The translations under genes and the position numbers were made by a program. A stretch of DNA of 41,980 bases from Bacteroidota bacterium (GTDB taxonomy: Bacteria > Bacteroidota > Bacteroidia > Bacteroidales > CG2-30-32-10): the NCBI GenBank assembly GCA_013377115.1, contig JACAAW010000012.1, forward strand, positions 1-41,980, in the 5' to 3' direction. How positions within the stretch are numbered: position 1 is the first letter of the stretch; every line of letters begins with the position of its first letter. The notes under the pieces were generated by a model. It ran no database searches, was not told the DNA's origin, and was given only the letters and a program-made list of their open reading frames with translations. Shown here one piece after another: positions 1 through 9,107 of the stretch.

Positions 1-57
1 CCTTTCAAAACAACAAAGGGTTAACCAACAAAATATAAGGGTCACTGAGCCGATCAC

Positions 58-125
58 TGAGCGGAGTCGAAGTGGAGCCGAGGTGCCCACCAACGAAATA
101 TCAACGGTAGTTTCGACTCCGCTCA
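58..125. repeat. Inverted repeat with 14-bp perfect arms (GAGCGGAGTCGAA type)
   Basis: Arms TGAGCGGAGTCGAA at 58-71 and TTCGACTCCGCTCA at 112-125 are exact reverse complements, separated by 40 nt. From memory, closely related motifs are frequent in intergenic regions of Bacteroidota genomes. A structural or REP-like role is inferred. Confidence 0.75.
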
Positions 126-189
126 ACCACCGGACATCTTCAAATCACCCTGTAACCAATTACTTTGTCACCCTGTCACCAATAACAAA

Positions 190-284
190 TCACAAATTCA
201 CAAATTGTCAACCTCACAACTTCACAAATGTATTGATGGTATATGGATGGTGTATAGATAGTGTATGAGGAGTGTATGAAATGA
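190..284. repeat. Two adjoining tandem repeats, 8-bp then 11-bp period
   Basis: Positions 190-229 read as five 8-mers (TCACAAAT twice, TGTCAACC, TCACAACT, TCACAAAT). They are followed without a gap by five degenerate 11-mers at 230-284: GTATTGATGGT, ATATGGATGGT, GTATAGATAGT, GTATGAGGAGT, GTATGAAATGA. The 11-bp array resembles a second array near 41759-41820, so the two probably belong to one repeat family. Function unknown. Confidence 0.8.
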
Positions 285-458
285 GTACCAAAACTTCCAA
301 TTGCAAAATCAGATAATAATGATCATAAAAGCTTCAGCAAACGATAATAAACAAAGGCATTTGGACGAAAAAACAGTCAAAAAATAATCATTTCAACATA
401 TTTAATCCTGTCAAATCAAACCACTTTGTCTAAAAAATTTGGAAGTAATAAAAAAGCT

Positions 459-1457
459 TTATTTCTTTTCTTTATCTGGAGCCTTATAAGGATCTTTCTT
501 CGAGCTCTTACCAAATAAAGAAAAATGAACATAACGCTTTGGATGCAGTTTTACATCCAACAACAATTCGTCAAGTTCTTTCGAAGCTGATTTCAAATTA
601 TTGTAAAGCGAATCATTATTTAAAAGCAAGGATATAGAACCCGTACCATTATTAATTTTATTGGTAATTTGAGAGAATTGCTCCAATGCATTATCCGCTT
701 TCTTAATGGTTTTCGAAATATTTGCTTTTGCCAACGAATCACTTATTGCAGAGAAATTATTTAAAATGGTGGTAATTTTTTGGTTATTATCTTTCAAATT
801 TCTGGTCAATGACTCAACATTTCCAATAATTGCAGCCAGCCTATTTTTTTGTGTACTTACCAAGGTATCAATATTATAGGTAAAATGTTTCAAGTTATCT
901 AAAGTAAATTTAATATTCTCGAAACTCTTGGCTAAATTATCGCGGGTTTCTTTATTAAATACATATTGAATAACGGCCATTACCGAATCCATAGAAAGTA
1001 ACAAACTCTCCGCTTTTTTCTTGAAGGGTAAAATCTGTTTGCTCACCTCATCCTGCAAACTTCCTTGAATTCCTGATAATAAAGTATCTCCGCTATTGGC
1101 AAAACTTGTTGAATTTCCAAGTTTCAATTCAATAGCTTTGGAGCCAAGTAAATCAGAACTAACAATTTTTGCTATGGTATTTTTTGGTATGTTGATTTCA
1201 TTGTACATTGCAATTCGTACAACAATTTTTCCATTGGTTGGTGATAAAAAATACATTTTGTCAACCTGTCCAACTTTAAATCCATTAACCAAAACTGGGT
1301 TGGCCTCAGTTAATCCGTCAATTTGCTCATAAATTGCATAAAACTCCCTTTGCGAAGTAAATACATTTTTCCCTCTTAGGAAATTAAAACCCCAAAAAAG
1401 CAAGGCCAATGCAACAGTAACAATAATCCCTATTTTAACTTCACGCTTAATTTTCAA
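459..1457 (-). CDS. MCE/MlaD family protein (substrate-binding component of a lipid transport system)
   Basis: MCE-domain proteins bind lipid in the periplasm and work with an ABC permease/ATPase to move phospholipid between the membranes. The 332-residue protein has a short basic N-terminus, one membrane anchor (about residues 8-25, IGIIVTVALALLFWGFNFL) and directly after it the MCE domain (about 37-115: FYAIYEQIDGLTEANPVLVNG ... VSSDLLGSKAIELKLG). The remaining ~210 residues are predicted helical with coiled-coil character, ending in a charged tail. It lies 29 nt downstream of the amidase gene on the same strand and is probably cotranscribed with it. The MlaE/MlaF partners are not in the window. 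The family call is firm; the exact substrate is not known. Confidence 0.88.
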   Translation of the reverse strand: MKIKREVKIGIIVTVALALLFWGFNFLRGKNVFTSQREFYAIYEQIDGLTEANPVLVNGFKVGQVDKMYFLSPTNGKIVVRIAMYNEINIPKNTIAKIVSSDLLGSKAIELKLGNSTSFANSGDTLLSGIQGSLQDEVSKQILPFKKKAESLLLSMDSVMAVIQYVFNKETRDNLAKSFENIKFTLDNLKHFTYNIDTLVSTQKNRLAAIIGNVESLTRNLKDNNQKITTILNNFSAISDSLAKANISKTIKKADNALEQFSQITNKINNGTGSISLLLNNDSLYNNLKSASKELDELLLDVKLHPKRYVHFSLFGKSSKKDPYKAPDKEKK

Positions 1458-1486
1458 AACACTATAATTTTATATATGCAAATTTA

Positions 1487-2623
1487 TTACTTTTTTTGAT
1501 GCTTTTTAGCTTCTTCAACAGAAATTCTTTCACCATTGTAAAAACCAATGACAAAAGCATCTTTATACCCTTTTTTTACCATTTCACTCAAAAGTTGATT
1601 TGCCGAGCTCAGGCTTTGTTCATCCCCAACAGTAAATTTATACGAACCTTTATGGAAATACACGTTCACATTTTGCAATCCTTTAAAATCCGAAGAATTT
1701 GTTGATTTTTTTGTAGGTGATGTGGCAAATTGTACTCGATAAGTGGCAATATCAGACGAAGGATTGGTATTGGTATTATTATTCTCGTTATTGTTCTGAT
1801 TTACATCTTCGTTTTGTTTAACCACATTGTTATACTTAACTGTGGTCGTTCCTTTCTCAACTTCTTTTTTATACTCCGAAAAAGCATTGAAAATACAAGA
1901 TGCAATCAAGTCTTGTCCCAACGAAGAAGTGATAATTCCTTCATCTTTTTGATTACTCAAAAACCCTGTCTCAATAAGAACTCCAGGAACTGTGGTTTTG
2001 TATAGCACTAAAAAACCAGCTTGTTTAACGCCCCTGTCGGTCATTCCTGTTTGCAACATATAATTCTGAACTTTCGAAGCAAAACTCAAACTCTGGTCAA
2101 GGTGTGCATTTTGATACAATGAAAATATAATATTGGCTTCCGAAGAATTGGGATCAAATCCATCATATTTCGCAGAATAATTTTCTTCCATTAAAATTGA
2201 AGAGTTTTCCTTTTTAGAAACGTCGATATTGGCTTGAGATTTATTCAAACCCATCACATAAGTTTCGAAACCATCGGGGTTTGAAGAAGGATTGGCATTG
2301 CAATGAATGGAAATAAACAAGTCGGCTTTATTTTCATTGGCAATTTGTGCTCTTTTATACAATTCGATAAATTCATCGGTTTTTCGGGTGTAAATCACCG
2401 AAATTTCAGGAAAATTCTTTTGAATATACCCACCCAATTTTAATGCTATTGAAAGCGCTACATCTTTCTCTTTGCTCTTTGAAGTGACGCATCCGGGGTC
2501 ATGTCCGCCATGGCCTGCATCAATTACAACTTTCGTAATTCCATATTTATTGAAACCAAAACTATTAAAAGATGTTAAAAAGAAAATTGAAATTATACCA
2601 AAAATTGCAGTTAATCGTTTCAC
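1487..2623 (-). CDS. N-acetylmuramoyl-L-alanine amidase (Amidase_3)
   Basis: Zinc-dependent periplasmic amidase that cuts the bond between MurNAc and the stem peptide in cell separation and wall turnover. The fold signature is complete: KVVIDAGHGGHDPG carries the first zinc histidine, SIHCNAN the second, and LIETGFLSN the catalytic glutamate. The C-terminus (about the last 90 residues, from YRVQFATSP to KGYKDAFVIGFYNGE) looks like a SPOR-type peptidoglycan-binding module, after an Asn-rich linker. The ORF track starts at 2710, but a good promoter (TTG at 2706-2704, 20 nt, TATTTTTG at 2683-2676) lies inside that reading frame. The in-frame GTG at 2623 is therefore preferred: it gives 378 residues beginning with a basic stretch and a hydrophobic signal peptide (LTAIFGIISIFFLTSF). 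ATG at 2689 is the alternative. First gene of an operon with the MCE gene and divergent from lptD. Confidence 0.9.
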   Translation of the reverse strand: MKRLTAIFGIISIFFLTSFNSFGFNKYGITKVVIDAGHGGHDPGCVTSKSKEKDVALSIALKLGGYIQKNFPEISVIYTRKTDEFIELYKRAQIANENKADLFISIHCNANPSSNPDGFETYVMGLNKSQANIDVSKKENSSILMEENYSAKYDGFDPNSSEANIIFSLYQNAHLDQSLSFASKVQNYMLQTGMTDRGVKQAGFLVLYKTTVPGVLIETGFLSNQKDEGIITSSLGQDLIASCIFNAFSEYKKEVEKGTTTVKYNNVVKQNEDVNQNNNENNNTNTNPSSDIATYRVQFATSPTKKSTNSSDFKGLQNVNVYFHKGSYKFTVGDEQSLSSANQLLSEMVKKGYKDAFVIGFYNGERISVEEAKKHQKK

Positions 2624-2641
2624 CTTAACAAGTATTTTAGT

Positions 2642-2649
2642 TAGTTTTG
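2642..2649 (+). promoter_or_regulatory. Candidate -7 box for lptD
   Basis: TAGTTTTG matches the Bacteroidota TAnnTTTG box and lies about 46 nt ahead of the lptD TTG codon. No TTG sits at the usual -33 distance, so the assignment is weak. Confidence 0.3.
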
Positions 2650-2675
2650 CTCTTTTAAAAGAATAAGAATTTTTA

Positions 2676-2706
2676 CAAAAATAATACATATTAAATTGTC
2701 CGCCAA
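2676..2706 (-). promoter_or_regulatory. Promoter of the amidase-MCE operon
   Basis: Read on the minus strand: TTG (2706-2704), 20 nt, TATTTTTG (2683-2676). This is a full match to the Bacteroidota -33/-7 consensus. Transcription would begin near 2668-2670, downstream of the ATG codons used by the ORF track, which argues for the GTG start at 2623. Confidence 0.6.
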
Positions 2707-5296
2707 ACAAGTTACGAATCTTTTTTCAATAGCCATAATGTTTTTGCTATTTTCAAGCAGTGCTATTGGACAAAATTTAGCTTCAAAAGACAGCTTGGCA
2801 TCTAAACCTATTACTGATAGTTTGTCCGTAAAAAAAGACTCTACAGTAAAAACCATTCCAAAAAAATCAAAATTCGCATTTTCCTCAAAAGTAGAATACA
2901 CAGCAAAAGATTCCATTCGTTTTGATATTGTTGCCCAGAAAGTTTATTTGTATGGAAGTGCCGAAATTAAATACGAAAACATCAATTTAAAAGCTTCCTA
3001 CGTTGAAATTTCATTTCAGGACAATCAGATTTTTGCCAAAGGAACCGAGGATTCTTTAGGTAAAAAAATTGGCGAACCTATTTTCAGTGAAGGCTCTCAA
3101 ACTTTCAATTCAAAAGAAATTACCTATAATTTTCAAACAAAAAAAGGTTTAATTAAACAAGTAATTACAAAACAAGGCGAAAATTTTTTACATGGAACTA
3201 CTGTAAAAAGACTACCATCAGAAGAGGTAAATATTAAAAACGGGCAATTCACCACTTGCGATTTAGAGCATCCGCATTATTCAATAAAATTTGGGAAGGC
3301 AAAAGTTATTCCCGACAATAAAATTGTAACCGGTCCGGCTTACCTGGTTATCGAAGACATTCCAACACCAGTTGCACTTCCCTTTGGCTTTTTCCCAAAC
3401 AAAAAAGGACAAAGATCCGGAATTTTGATGCCAACTTACGGCGAATCCGATGCCAGAGGGTTTTATTTAGAAAACGGTGGCTATTACTTTGGAATAAACG
3501 ATTATTTAGACTTGGCGCTTCGTGCTGGTATTTTCTCAAGAGGAAGTTGGTCGGCCAGTGCTTCTTCAAACTATAATTATAAATACCATTATAGCGGAAA
3601 TGTAAATCTTTCTTACGCAGTTAACGTTATTGGAGAAAAAGGCTTGCCTGGTTACAATAAATTACCAGATTTTAAAGTCCTTTGGACGCATACACAGAGC
3701 CCCAAAGCTCGCCCAAACAGTCGTTTTTCTGCAAATGTAAATGCCGCAAGCAACACTTATAATCAATACAATCCAAGTAGCACTCAGGATTATATCACCA
3801 ATACCCTTTCTTCAAATATTTCTTATTCCACCACAATTGCCAATAGTTTAAATTTAAGCATGAATTTGGGGCATTCTCAGAACACTTTAACAAAAAATGT
3901 CACCGTTACATTGCCAACCATCGAACTTTCGGCAAATCGCTTCTATCCATTTCGAAAAAGAGAAAAAGTGGGCGCTCTCAAATGGTATGATAATATCAGC
4001 GTTGGATACAATATGAACTTAAAAAACACATTAAGCACACCAGATTCTTTATTATTCACTTCTGAATCTCTAAACCGATTCTCTAATGGGATGAATCATA
4101 CAGTTCCTATTTCGAGCACGATTAAATTATTGAAATATTTCAACATGACCAATTCAATCAATTTGAATGAAAGTTGGTATTTAAAAAGCATCGAAAAACA
4201 TTGGTCCAATACTTATCTTACCCCAAACGATACCAGTTATTTAAGGATTGATACCATTAACGGATTTAAAGCGGCTCATAACTTTAGTTTCAACTCTTCA
4301 ATTAGCACCAGATTGTACGGAATGATTCAATTTAAAAGAGGCCCGATAAAAGCAATCAGACACGTATTATCGCCAAGTGTTGGTTTTAATTATGCTCCCG
4401 ATTTTAGCAAACAATTTTGGGGATTTTATAAATACTATGCTGATTCCACTTACAATCCTCAGCTAAATAATCTCAAAAAGTATTCAATTTTTGAACAATC
4501 GCTTTACGGAAGTCCTCCTGGTGCGGAATCTGGAAATATTTCTTTCGCCATTACCAATAATTTAGAAATGAAAGTCAGAAGTAAAAAAGACACCATTTCT
4601 GGAACGAAAAAAATAGCTCTAATTGAAAACTTCACCATCAGTGCTGGTTATGATATTGCCAAGGACACTTGTAATTGGTCACTTATAAGCATGTCTGGAA
4701 AAACCAAATTATTTCAAAATCTTGATTTAAATTACCGTGGTGTTTGGGATCCATACGTTCATAATAGCGCTGGAACCAGAATCAATGTTTACGAATGGAA
4801 TCAGAACAAACGCATAGCAAGTTTGCAAAACACAAGCTGGCAAGCTAGTTTTAGCTATAGTCTTCAATCAAAAAAAGCGAAAAAAGGCACTACTGAAAAA
4901 GGTTCGGAACAAGAACGGAATATGATTGAATCAAATTACAACGATTATGTAGATTTTAATATTCCATGGAGTTTCAATTTCAATTACAATTTCTCATTCT
5001 ATAATGATTATAAAAGCGTTAACGTAACAAATACAATAATTCAAACGCTTTCGTTTAGGGGTGATATCAATATCACACCCAAATGGAAAATTGGTTTTTA
5101 TTCAGGATATGATTTTACAAATAAACAATTATCACCTACCTCGGTTGATATATATAGGGATTTACATTGCTGGGAAATTCGCTTTAACTGGATTCCAATT
5201 GGAGCCAGAAAAAGTTATAATATGACTATCGGAATAAAATCGGCTGTTCTTCAAGATTTAAAACTGACAAAGAAAAAGGATTGGAGAGATTATTAA
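2696..5296 (+). CDS. lptD: LPS-assembly protein LptD (OstA family)
   Basis: Outer-membrane beta-barrel that inserts lipopolysaccharide into the outer leaflet, last step of the Lpt pathway. The 866-residue frame begins with a signal peptide (NLFSIAIMFLLFSSSAIG, cut near residue 25), then an OstA-like periplasmic beta-jellyroll (about 45-210: AEIKYENINLKASYVEISF, FSEGSQTFNSKEITYNF, TTCDLEHPHYSI), followed by a long Tyr/Asn-rich barrel to the C-terminus. Bacteroidota LptD proteins diverge from the E. coli form but keep this order and size. The start is the in-frame TTG at 2696. It is the only start that keeps a whole signal peptide; the next ATG (residue 15) cuts into it. Divergent from the amidase gene; a terminator hairpin follows at 5298-5330. 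Confidence 0.88.
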   Translation: MSAKQVTNLFSIAIMFLLFSSSAIGQNLASKDSLASKPITDSLSVKKDSTVKTIPKKSKFAFSSKVEYTAKDSIRFDIVAQKVYLYGSAEIKYENINLKASYVEISFQDNQIFAKGTEDSLGKKIGEPIFSEGSQTFNSKEITYNFQTKKGLIKQVITKQGENFLHGTTVKRLPSEEVNIKNGQFTTCDLEHPHYSIKFGKAKVIPDNKIVTGPAYLVIEDIPTPVALPFGFFPNKKGQRSGILMPTYGESDARGFYLENGGYYFGINDYLDLALRAGIFSRGSWSASASSNYNYKYHYSGNVNLSYAVNVIGEKGLPGYNKLPDFKVLWTHTQSPKARPNSRFSANVNAASNTYNQYNPSSTQDYITNTLSSNISYSTTIANSLNLSMNLGHSQNTLTKNVTVTLPTIELSANRFYPFRKREKVGALKWYDNISVGYNMNLKNTLSTPDSLLFTSESLNRFSNGMNHTVPISSTIKLLKYFNMTNSINLNESWYLKSIEKHWSNTYLTPNDTSYLRIDTINGFKAAHNFSFNSSISTRLYGMIQFKRGPIKAIRHVLSPSVGFNYAPDFSKQFWGFYKYYADSTYNPQLNNLKKYSIFEQSLYGSPPGAESGNISFAITNNLEMKVRSKKDTISGTKKIALIENFTISAGYDIAKDTCNWSLISMSGKTKLFQNLDLNYRGVWDPYVHNSAGTRINVYEWNQNKRIASLQNTSWQASFSYSLQSKKAKKGTTEKGSEQERNMIESNYNDYVDFNIPWSFNFNYNFSFYNDYKSVNVTNTIIQTLSFRGDINITPKWKIGFYSGYDFTNKQLSPTSVDIYRDLHCWEIRFNWIPIGARKSYNMTIGIKSAVLQDLKLTKKKDWRDY

Positions 5297-5297
5297 A

Positions 5298-5330
5298 AAA
5301 ACCTTGTAACCAGCTCAATTACAAGGTTTT
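5298..5330. terminator. Hairpin terminator after lptD
   Basis: A perfect 12-bp stem (AAAACCTTGTAA at 5298-5309, TTACAAGGTTTT at 5319-5330) with a 9-nt loop lies 2 nt past the lptD stop. Runs of A and T on its two sides would let it end transcription in both directions, stopping lptD and the facing tRNA-Gln transcript. Confidence 0.75.
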
Positions 5331-5334
5331 GTGT

Positions 5335-5406
5335 TGTCCGACTAGGGTTCGAACCTAGAGTCTACAGATCCAGAGACTGTCGTGTTGCCAATTACACTAT
5401 CGGACA
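5335..5406 (-). tRNA. tRNA-Gln (anticodon CUG)
   Basis: The minus strand folds into a 72-nt cloverleaf: acceptor TGTCCGA/TCGGACA (7 bp), D arm GTGT/ACAC, anticodon loop CTCTGGA giving CUG with U33 and a purine at 37, T arm CTAGG/CCTAG with loop TTCGAAC. The lowest anticodon-stem position (31-39) is a U-U mismatch. CCA is not encoded. It reads CAG codons; glnS, whose product charges it, lies 2 kb away on the same strand. Confidence 0.93.
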
Positions 5407-5416
5407 ATTATGTGTG

Positions 5417-5424
5417 CAAATTTA
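5417..5424 (-). promoter_or_regulatory. Candidate -7 box for tRNA-Gln
   Basis: TAAATTTG on the minus strand, 10 nt ahead of the mature tRNA 5' end. It fits TAnnTTTG; no TTG was found at the expected -33 distance. Confidence 0.45.
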
Positions 5425-5470
5425 TTAAACTTTTATTGAGTAGCTATAAATTATTTCGAAAAAATTTCAT

Positions 5471-6841
5471 TTATCCAAAAAGCATCGAAAACACTTCTTC
5501 TATTTTACGAACAGGAGTAATCGCAATTTTATAGTTTGAAGTGTCAAGCCCCTTTTTATTATATTTCGAAATAAATATTTGTTCAAAACCTAATTTTTCG
5601 GCTTCAGAAATTCTTTGTTCAACGCGGTTCACAGGTCTTATTTCTCCCGACAATCCAACTTCCGCAGCAAAACAAACTTTTGAATCAATAGGAATGTCTT
5701 CGTTAGATGAAAGTACAGCGCAAACTACTCCTAAATCAATTGCTGGATCGTCAACTTTAATTCCACCAGCTATATTTAAAAAAACATCTTTTGCGCCTAA
5801 TTTAAATCCACATCTTTTTTCTAAAACAGCCAAAAGCATACTCAATCTTCGTAAATCAAAACCTGTGGAAGATCTTTGAGGGTTTCCATAGGCGGCAGTA
5901 CTCACCAAAGCTTGTGTTTCAATTAATATTGGTCGCAAACCTTCAATTGTAGCTGAAATGGCAACACCACTCAATTGTTCGTCGCGTTGAGAAATTAAAA
6001 GTTCGGATGGATTCGAAACCTCTCTTAATCCAGTGTTTTGCATTTCATAAATTCCAAGTTCGGAGGTAGAACCAAAACGATTCTTCATTGACCTTAAAAT
6101 ACGATAGCCGTGATTTCTGTCGCCTTCAAATTGCAAGACTGCATCAACCATATGCTCCAATACTTTTGGTCCTGCTAAACTGCCATCTTTTGTAATATGA
6201 CCAATCAGAAATACTGGAGTTGAAGTTTCTTTTGCAAAGCGATTTAATTCAGTAGTGCATTCTCTGATTTGTGAAACACTTCCTGCCGAAGACTCGATAC
6301 TTGCAGTGGATAAGGTTTGAATTGAATCAATAATTACAATGTCAGGATTTAATTGTTCAATATGCCTGAAAATATTTTGTGTAGTGGTTTCTGTTAAAAC
6401 AAAAAGCTCCGTATTCAAGGTGCCAATGCGTTCAGCGCGCATTTTAATTTGCATTTCACTCTCTTCACCAGAAACGTAAAGAATCTTTAGTTTTTTCATT
6501 TTCAAACCCACTTGCAGCATCAAAGTAGATTTTCCTATTCCGGGTTCGCCACCAATTAAAATCAAGGAACCAGGTACAATGCCACCTCCCAGAACTCTGT
6601 TTAATTCTTCATCATAGGAATTGATTCGCTGTTCTTCAGAGATTTGAATTTCAGAAATAAGATGAGGTTTGGCTACACGTTTTACAGAAGAAGCGCTTTC
6701 CCATTGTTTGCTATCATCAGCCTTTTGAATTACTTCTTCAACGTAGGTATTCCATTCATTGCATGAAGGGCAATTGCCTATCCATTTTGCCGATTGTGTA
6801 CCACAATTTTGGCAAAAATAGGCTGTTTTAAGTTTAGCCAT
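5471..6841 (-). CDS. radA: DNA repair protein RadA (Sms)
   Basis: RecA-related ATPase that promotes branch migration during recombinational repair. The 456-residue protein has all the landmarks: a four-cysteine zinc finger (C10, C13, C24, C27: CQNCG...CPSC), Walker A (GGEPGIGKST, about 94-103), the RadA-specific KNRFG motif (MKNRFGSTSELG, about 250) and a C-terminal Lon-protease-like domain (about 290-456, IAGGIKVDDPAIDLGV). The length is normal for the family. It begins 24 nt after the lipoprotein gene and probably shares that gene's promoter; tRNA-Gln follows 64 nt downstream on the same strand with its own -7 box. Confidence 0.97.
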   Translation of the reverse strand: MAKLKTAYFCQNCGTQSAKWIGNCPSCNEWNTYVEEVIQKADDSKQWESASSVKRVAKPHLISEIQISEEQRINSYDEELNRVLGGGIVPGSLILIGGEPGIGKSTLMLQVGLKMKKLKILYVSGEESEMQIKMRAERIGTLNTELFVLTETTTQNIFRHIEQLNPDIVIIDSIQTLSTASIESSAGSVSQIRECTTELNRFAKETSTPVFLIGHITKDGSLAGPKVLEHMVDAVLQFEGDRNHGYRILRSMKNRFGSTSELGIYEMQNTGLREVSNPSELLISQRDEQLSGVAISATIEGLRPILIETQALVSTAAYGNPQRSSTGFDLRRLSMLLAVLEKRCGFKLGAKDVFLNIAGGIKVDDPAIDLGVVCAVLSSNEDIPIDSKVCFAAEVGLSGEIRPVNRVEQRISEAEKLGFEQIFISKYNKKGLDTSNYKIAITPVRKIEEVFSMLFG

Positions 6842-6865
6842 TAAGTAAAAGTAAAAAGAAGTAAA

Positions 6866-7279
6866 CTATTGAAGTTTGGTAAATTCGATTGTGTAAAGAC
6901 CATGACCATTGGGGCCAGGCAAAACAATAACCAGCTTGTCTTTTTTCAGAGTAATTATTTGCCAGGTTCCAACATAATAAGATTTGCCACTGAACCCACT
7001 TAATTTCATTTCTGTTTTATCAATTTTTGCAAGAATCTCGTAAGAACCTTTATCAGTAGGAATAAACTCATCATTTGAATTACGATTGGAAACTGTTAAT
7101 GTCCTATCAGAATTAAAAAGCCATTGTTCATTAATGATTCCATTTTCATCAACAACGTTTACCTTATTCCAAGTTCCTTCAATTTTAGAATATTTATTTT
7201 TGGCACATCCTCCAATTAATGCAATGAATAAAACAAAAACTGCAATTGTGGTTATTTTAAGTATTGATTTTTGATTCAT
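6866..7279 (-). CDS. Small lipoprotein, lipocalin-like
   Basis: A 137-residue exported lipoprotein: hydrophobic signal (ITTIAVFVLFIALI) ending in the lipobox LIGGC with the lipidated Cys at residue 25. The mature part opens with the GTWNKVNV pattern typical of lipocalin-like domains and contains predicted beta strands (SYYVGTWQIITLKKDKLVIVL). Ligand and role are unknown. A good promoter lies directly upstream and radA follows after 24 nt, so the two are probably cotranscribed, although no functional link is evident. Confidence 0.75.
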   Translation of the reverse strand: MNQKSILKITTIAVFVLFIALIGGCAKNKYSKIEGTWNKVNVVDENGIINEQWLFNSDRTLTVSNRNSNDEFIPTDKGSYEILAKIDKTEMKLSGFSGKSYYVGTWQIITLKKDKLVIVLPGPNGHGLYTIEFTKLQ

Positions 7280-7299
7280 AGGGGGTTAATTTTAACAAA

Positions 7300-7329
7300 C
7301 AAAGATATTAAAAAAATTTAAAATTGCAA
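7300..7329 (-). promoter_or_regulatory. Promoter of the lipoprotein-radA unit
   Basis: Minus strand: TTG (7329-7327), 19 nt, TATCTTTG (7307-7300), a full consensus match. The start codon of the lipoprotein gene is 20 nt downstream of the -7 box. Confidence 0.65.
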
Positions 7330-7367
7330 TTTTTCTCCGTTTTTTTGAAAAAAAAATCCGTTAAGAA

Positions 7368-9065
7368 TTATTTATTTTTATTCCAAGAATCTCTAAGAGA
7401 AACGGTTCTATTAAAAACCAATTTGCTTTCAACAGAATCTTTATCCACGCAAAAATAACCTATTCTTTCAAATTGAAATTTCTGATCGAGTTTAGAACCC
7501 ATCAAAAATGGTTCAACAAATGCAGTAATTTTCTCCAAGGAATTATTATTTAAATTTACTTTATAATCCACTCCTTCTTCAACATTTTCAGGAAATTCGT
7601 TTACAAATAATCTATCATATAATCGAACTTCAGCTTCTACAGCAGTCTCAGCAGCAACCCAATGAATTGTTCCCTGAACTTTTCTTCCATCAGGAGAGGA
7701 ACCACCTTTTGTTGCAGGATCATAAGTGCAATGTAATTCCAATATTTCGCCAGTATTTTCATCTTTAATAACGCTATTACAAGTAATATAATAGGCATAC
7801 CTTAAACGAACTTCAGCGCCTGGAGAAAGTCTGAAATATTTTTTTGGAGCATCTTCCATAAAATCATCTTTCTCAATATAAATTACTTTTGAGAAGGGAA
7901 CTTTTCTGGAACCCATCGTTTCATCTTCAGGATTGTTAATGGCATCAAGCTCTTCTGTTTGATTCTCTGGATAATTGTCAATTACCACTTTTAATGGACG
8001 CAAAACCGCCATTACCCGCATGGCTTTTTTATTCAAATCCTCTCGAACACAATGCTCCAAAAGTGCAACATCAATAACATTATCTCGTTTTGCAACACCA
8101 ATCGTTTCGGCAAAATTCCTGATTGATTCAGGTGTAAACCCTCTTCTCCTCAAACCACAAATTGTAGGCATTCGTGGATCATCCCAGCCATTAACCAAAC
8201 CTTCCTGAACCAATTGCAAAAGTTTTCTTTTGCTCATTACGGTGTAGTTGAGATTCAATCGGGCAAATTCAATCTGTTGTGGGGCAAAAATCCCAAGTTC
8301 TTTAACAAACCAGTCGTATAAAGGACGGTGCACTTCAAATTCTAAAGTACAAATTGAATGCGTAATTTTCTCAATAGAATCTGATTGACCATGCGCAAAA
8401 TCGTACATCGGATAAATGCACCATTGGTTTCCGGTTCTATGATGTTCTGTATGAAGAATTCTATATAAAATAGGATCTCTCATATGCATATTTGGAGATG
8501 CCATGTCAATTTTTGCTCTCAATACTTTTACTCCATCGGCGAATTCCCCAGCACGCATTCTTTGAAACAAATCAAGGTTTTCCTCAACTGTTCGGTTTCT
8601 ATAAGGGCTTTCTGTTCCAGGTTTTGTTGGAGTTCCTCGATTACTACCAATTTCTTCGGCCGTCATATCGCAAACATATGCCTTTCCTTTTTTTATTAAA
8701 TCAACTGCATATTGAAATATCTGTTCAAAATAATCAGAAGCATAATACATTCTATCTCCCCAATCAAACCCAAGCCATTTTACATCTTCTTGAATTGAGT
8801 CAACATATTCTACATCTTCTTTTACAGGATTGGTATCGTCGAAACGCAAATTGCATAAACCATTATATTTTGCAGCAGTACCAAAATTTAAACAAATTGA
8901 TTTGGCATGACCAATATGAAGATATCCATTTGGTTCCGGAGGAAACCTTGTATGAACACGGCTTTCATTTTTATTGTTTTTAATATCTTCCTCAATAATG
9001 GCATGAATAAAATTTAACGGGGTTTTCACCTCGTTTTGAGGATTATTATTGTTCTCGTTTCCCAT
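7368..9065 (-). CDS. glnS: Glutaminyl-tRNA synthetase
   Basis: Class I synthetase attaching glutamine to tRNA-Gln in the cytoplasm. The 565-residue protein has the signature [15 protein letters not shown] with the HIGH motif at residues 50-53, the KMSKS equivalent VMSKRKL near 280, and the GlnRS-type C-terminal beta-barrel anticodon domain ([19 protein letters not shown] ...). The size matches bacterial GlnRS. Its presence together with tRNA-Gln(CUG) indicates direct glutaminylation rather than reliance on the GatCAB route alone. Single gene: about 90 nt separate it from the lipoprotein gene downstream and 137 nt from the CDF gene upstream. Confidence 0.97.
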   Translation of the reverse strand: MGNENNNNPQNEVKTPLNFIHAIIEEDIKNNKNESRVHTRFPPEPNGYLHIGHAKSICLNFGTAAKYNGLCNLRFDDTNPVKEDVEYVDSIQEDVKWLGFDWGDRMYYASDYFEQIFQYAVDLIKKGKAYVCDMTAEEIGSNRGTPTKPGTESPYRNRTVEENLDLFQRMRAGEFADGVKVLRAKIDMASPNMHMRDPILYRILHTEHHRTGNQWCIYPMYDFAHGQSDSIEKITHSICTLEFEVHRPLYDWFVKELGIFAPQQIEFARLNLNYTVMSKRKLLQLVQEGLVNGWDDPRMPTICGLRRRGFTPESIRNFAETIGVAKRDNVIDVALLEHCVREDLNKKAMRVMAVLRPLKVVIDNYPENQTEELDAINNPEDETMGSRKVPFSKVIYIEKDDFMEDAPKKYFRLSPGAEVRLRYAYYITCNSVIKDENTGEILELHCTYDPATKGGSSPDGRKVQGTIHWVAAETAVEAEVRLYDRLFVNEFPENVEEGVDYKVNLNNNSLEKITAFVEPFLMGSKLDQKFQFERIGYFCVDKDSVESKLVFNRTVSLRDSWNKNK

Positions 9066-9099
9066 GGTTCTTTTTTTGAAATTATCGGCTTATTATCTG

Positions 9100-9107
9100 C
9101 AAAAATA
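9100..9107 (-). promoter_or_regulatory. Candidate -7 box for glnS
   Basis: TATTTTTG on the minus strand, 34 nt ahead of the glnS ATG. The -33 TTG is not recognisable. Confidence 0.4.

Larger units (their letters stand above)
1..458. other. Gene-free repeat-rich intergenic stretch
   Basis: No convincing coding region. The stretch is a mosaic of short repeats: a duplicated TCACTGAGC (42-50 and 54-62), a perfect 14-bp inverted repeat (58-71 / 112-125), a 16-bp direct repeat with one mismatch (145-160 / 168-183), five 8-bp units (190-229) and five 11-bp units (230-284). From about 300 to 458 nothing further is seen apart from the 3' flank of the MlaD-like gene. The 61-codon frame at 83-268 runs through the repeats and is not regarded as a gene. 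Confidence 0.8.

Noticed and set aside
83-268. 61-codon plus-strand ORF
   Set aside because: It runs through inverted and tandem repeats, its composition follows those repeats, and no promoter or family signature is seen.
8492-8983. 163-codon plus-strand ORF
   Set aside because: It is antisense to glnS, whose motifs and length leave no doubt; His/Gln/Leu-rich composition is that of a shadow frame.
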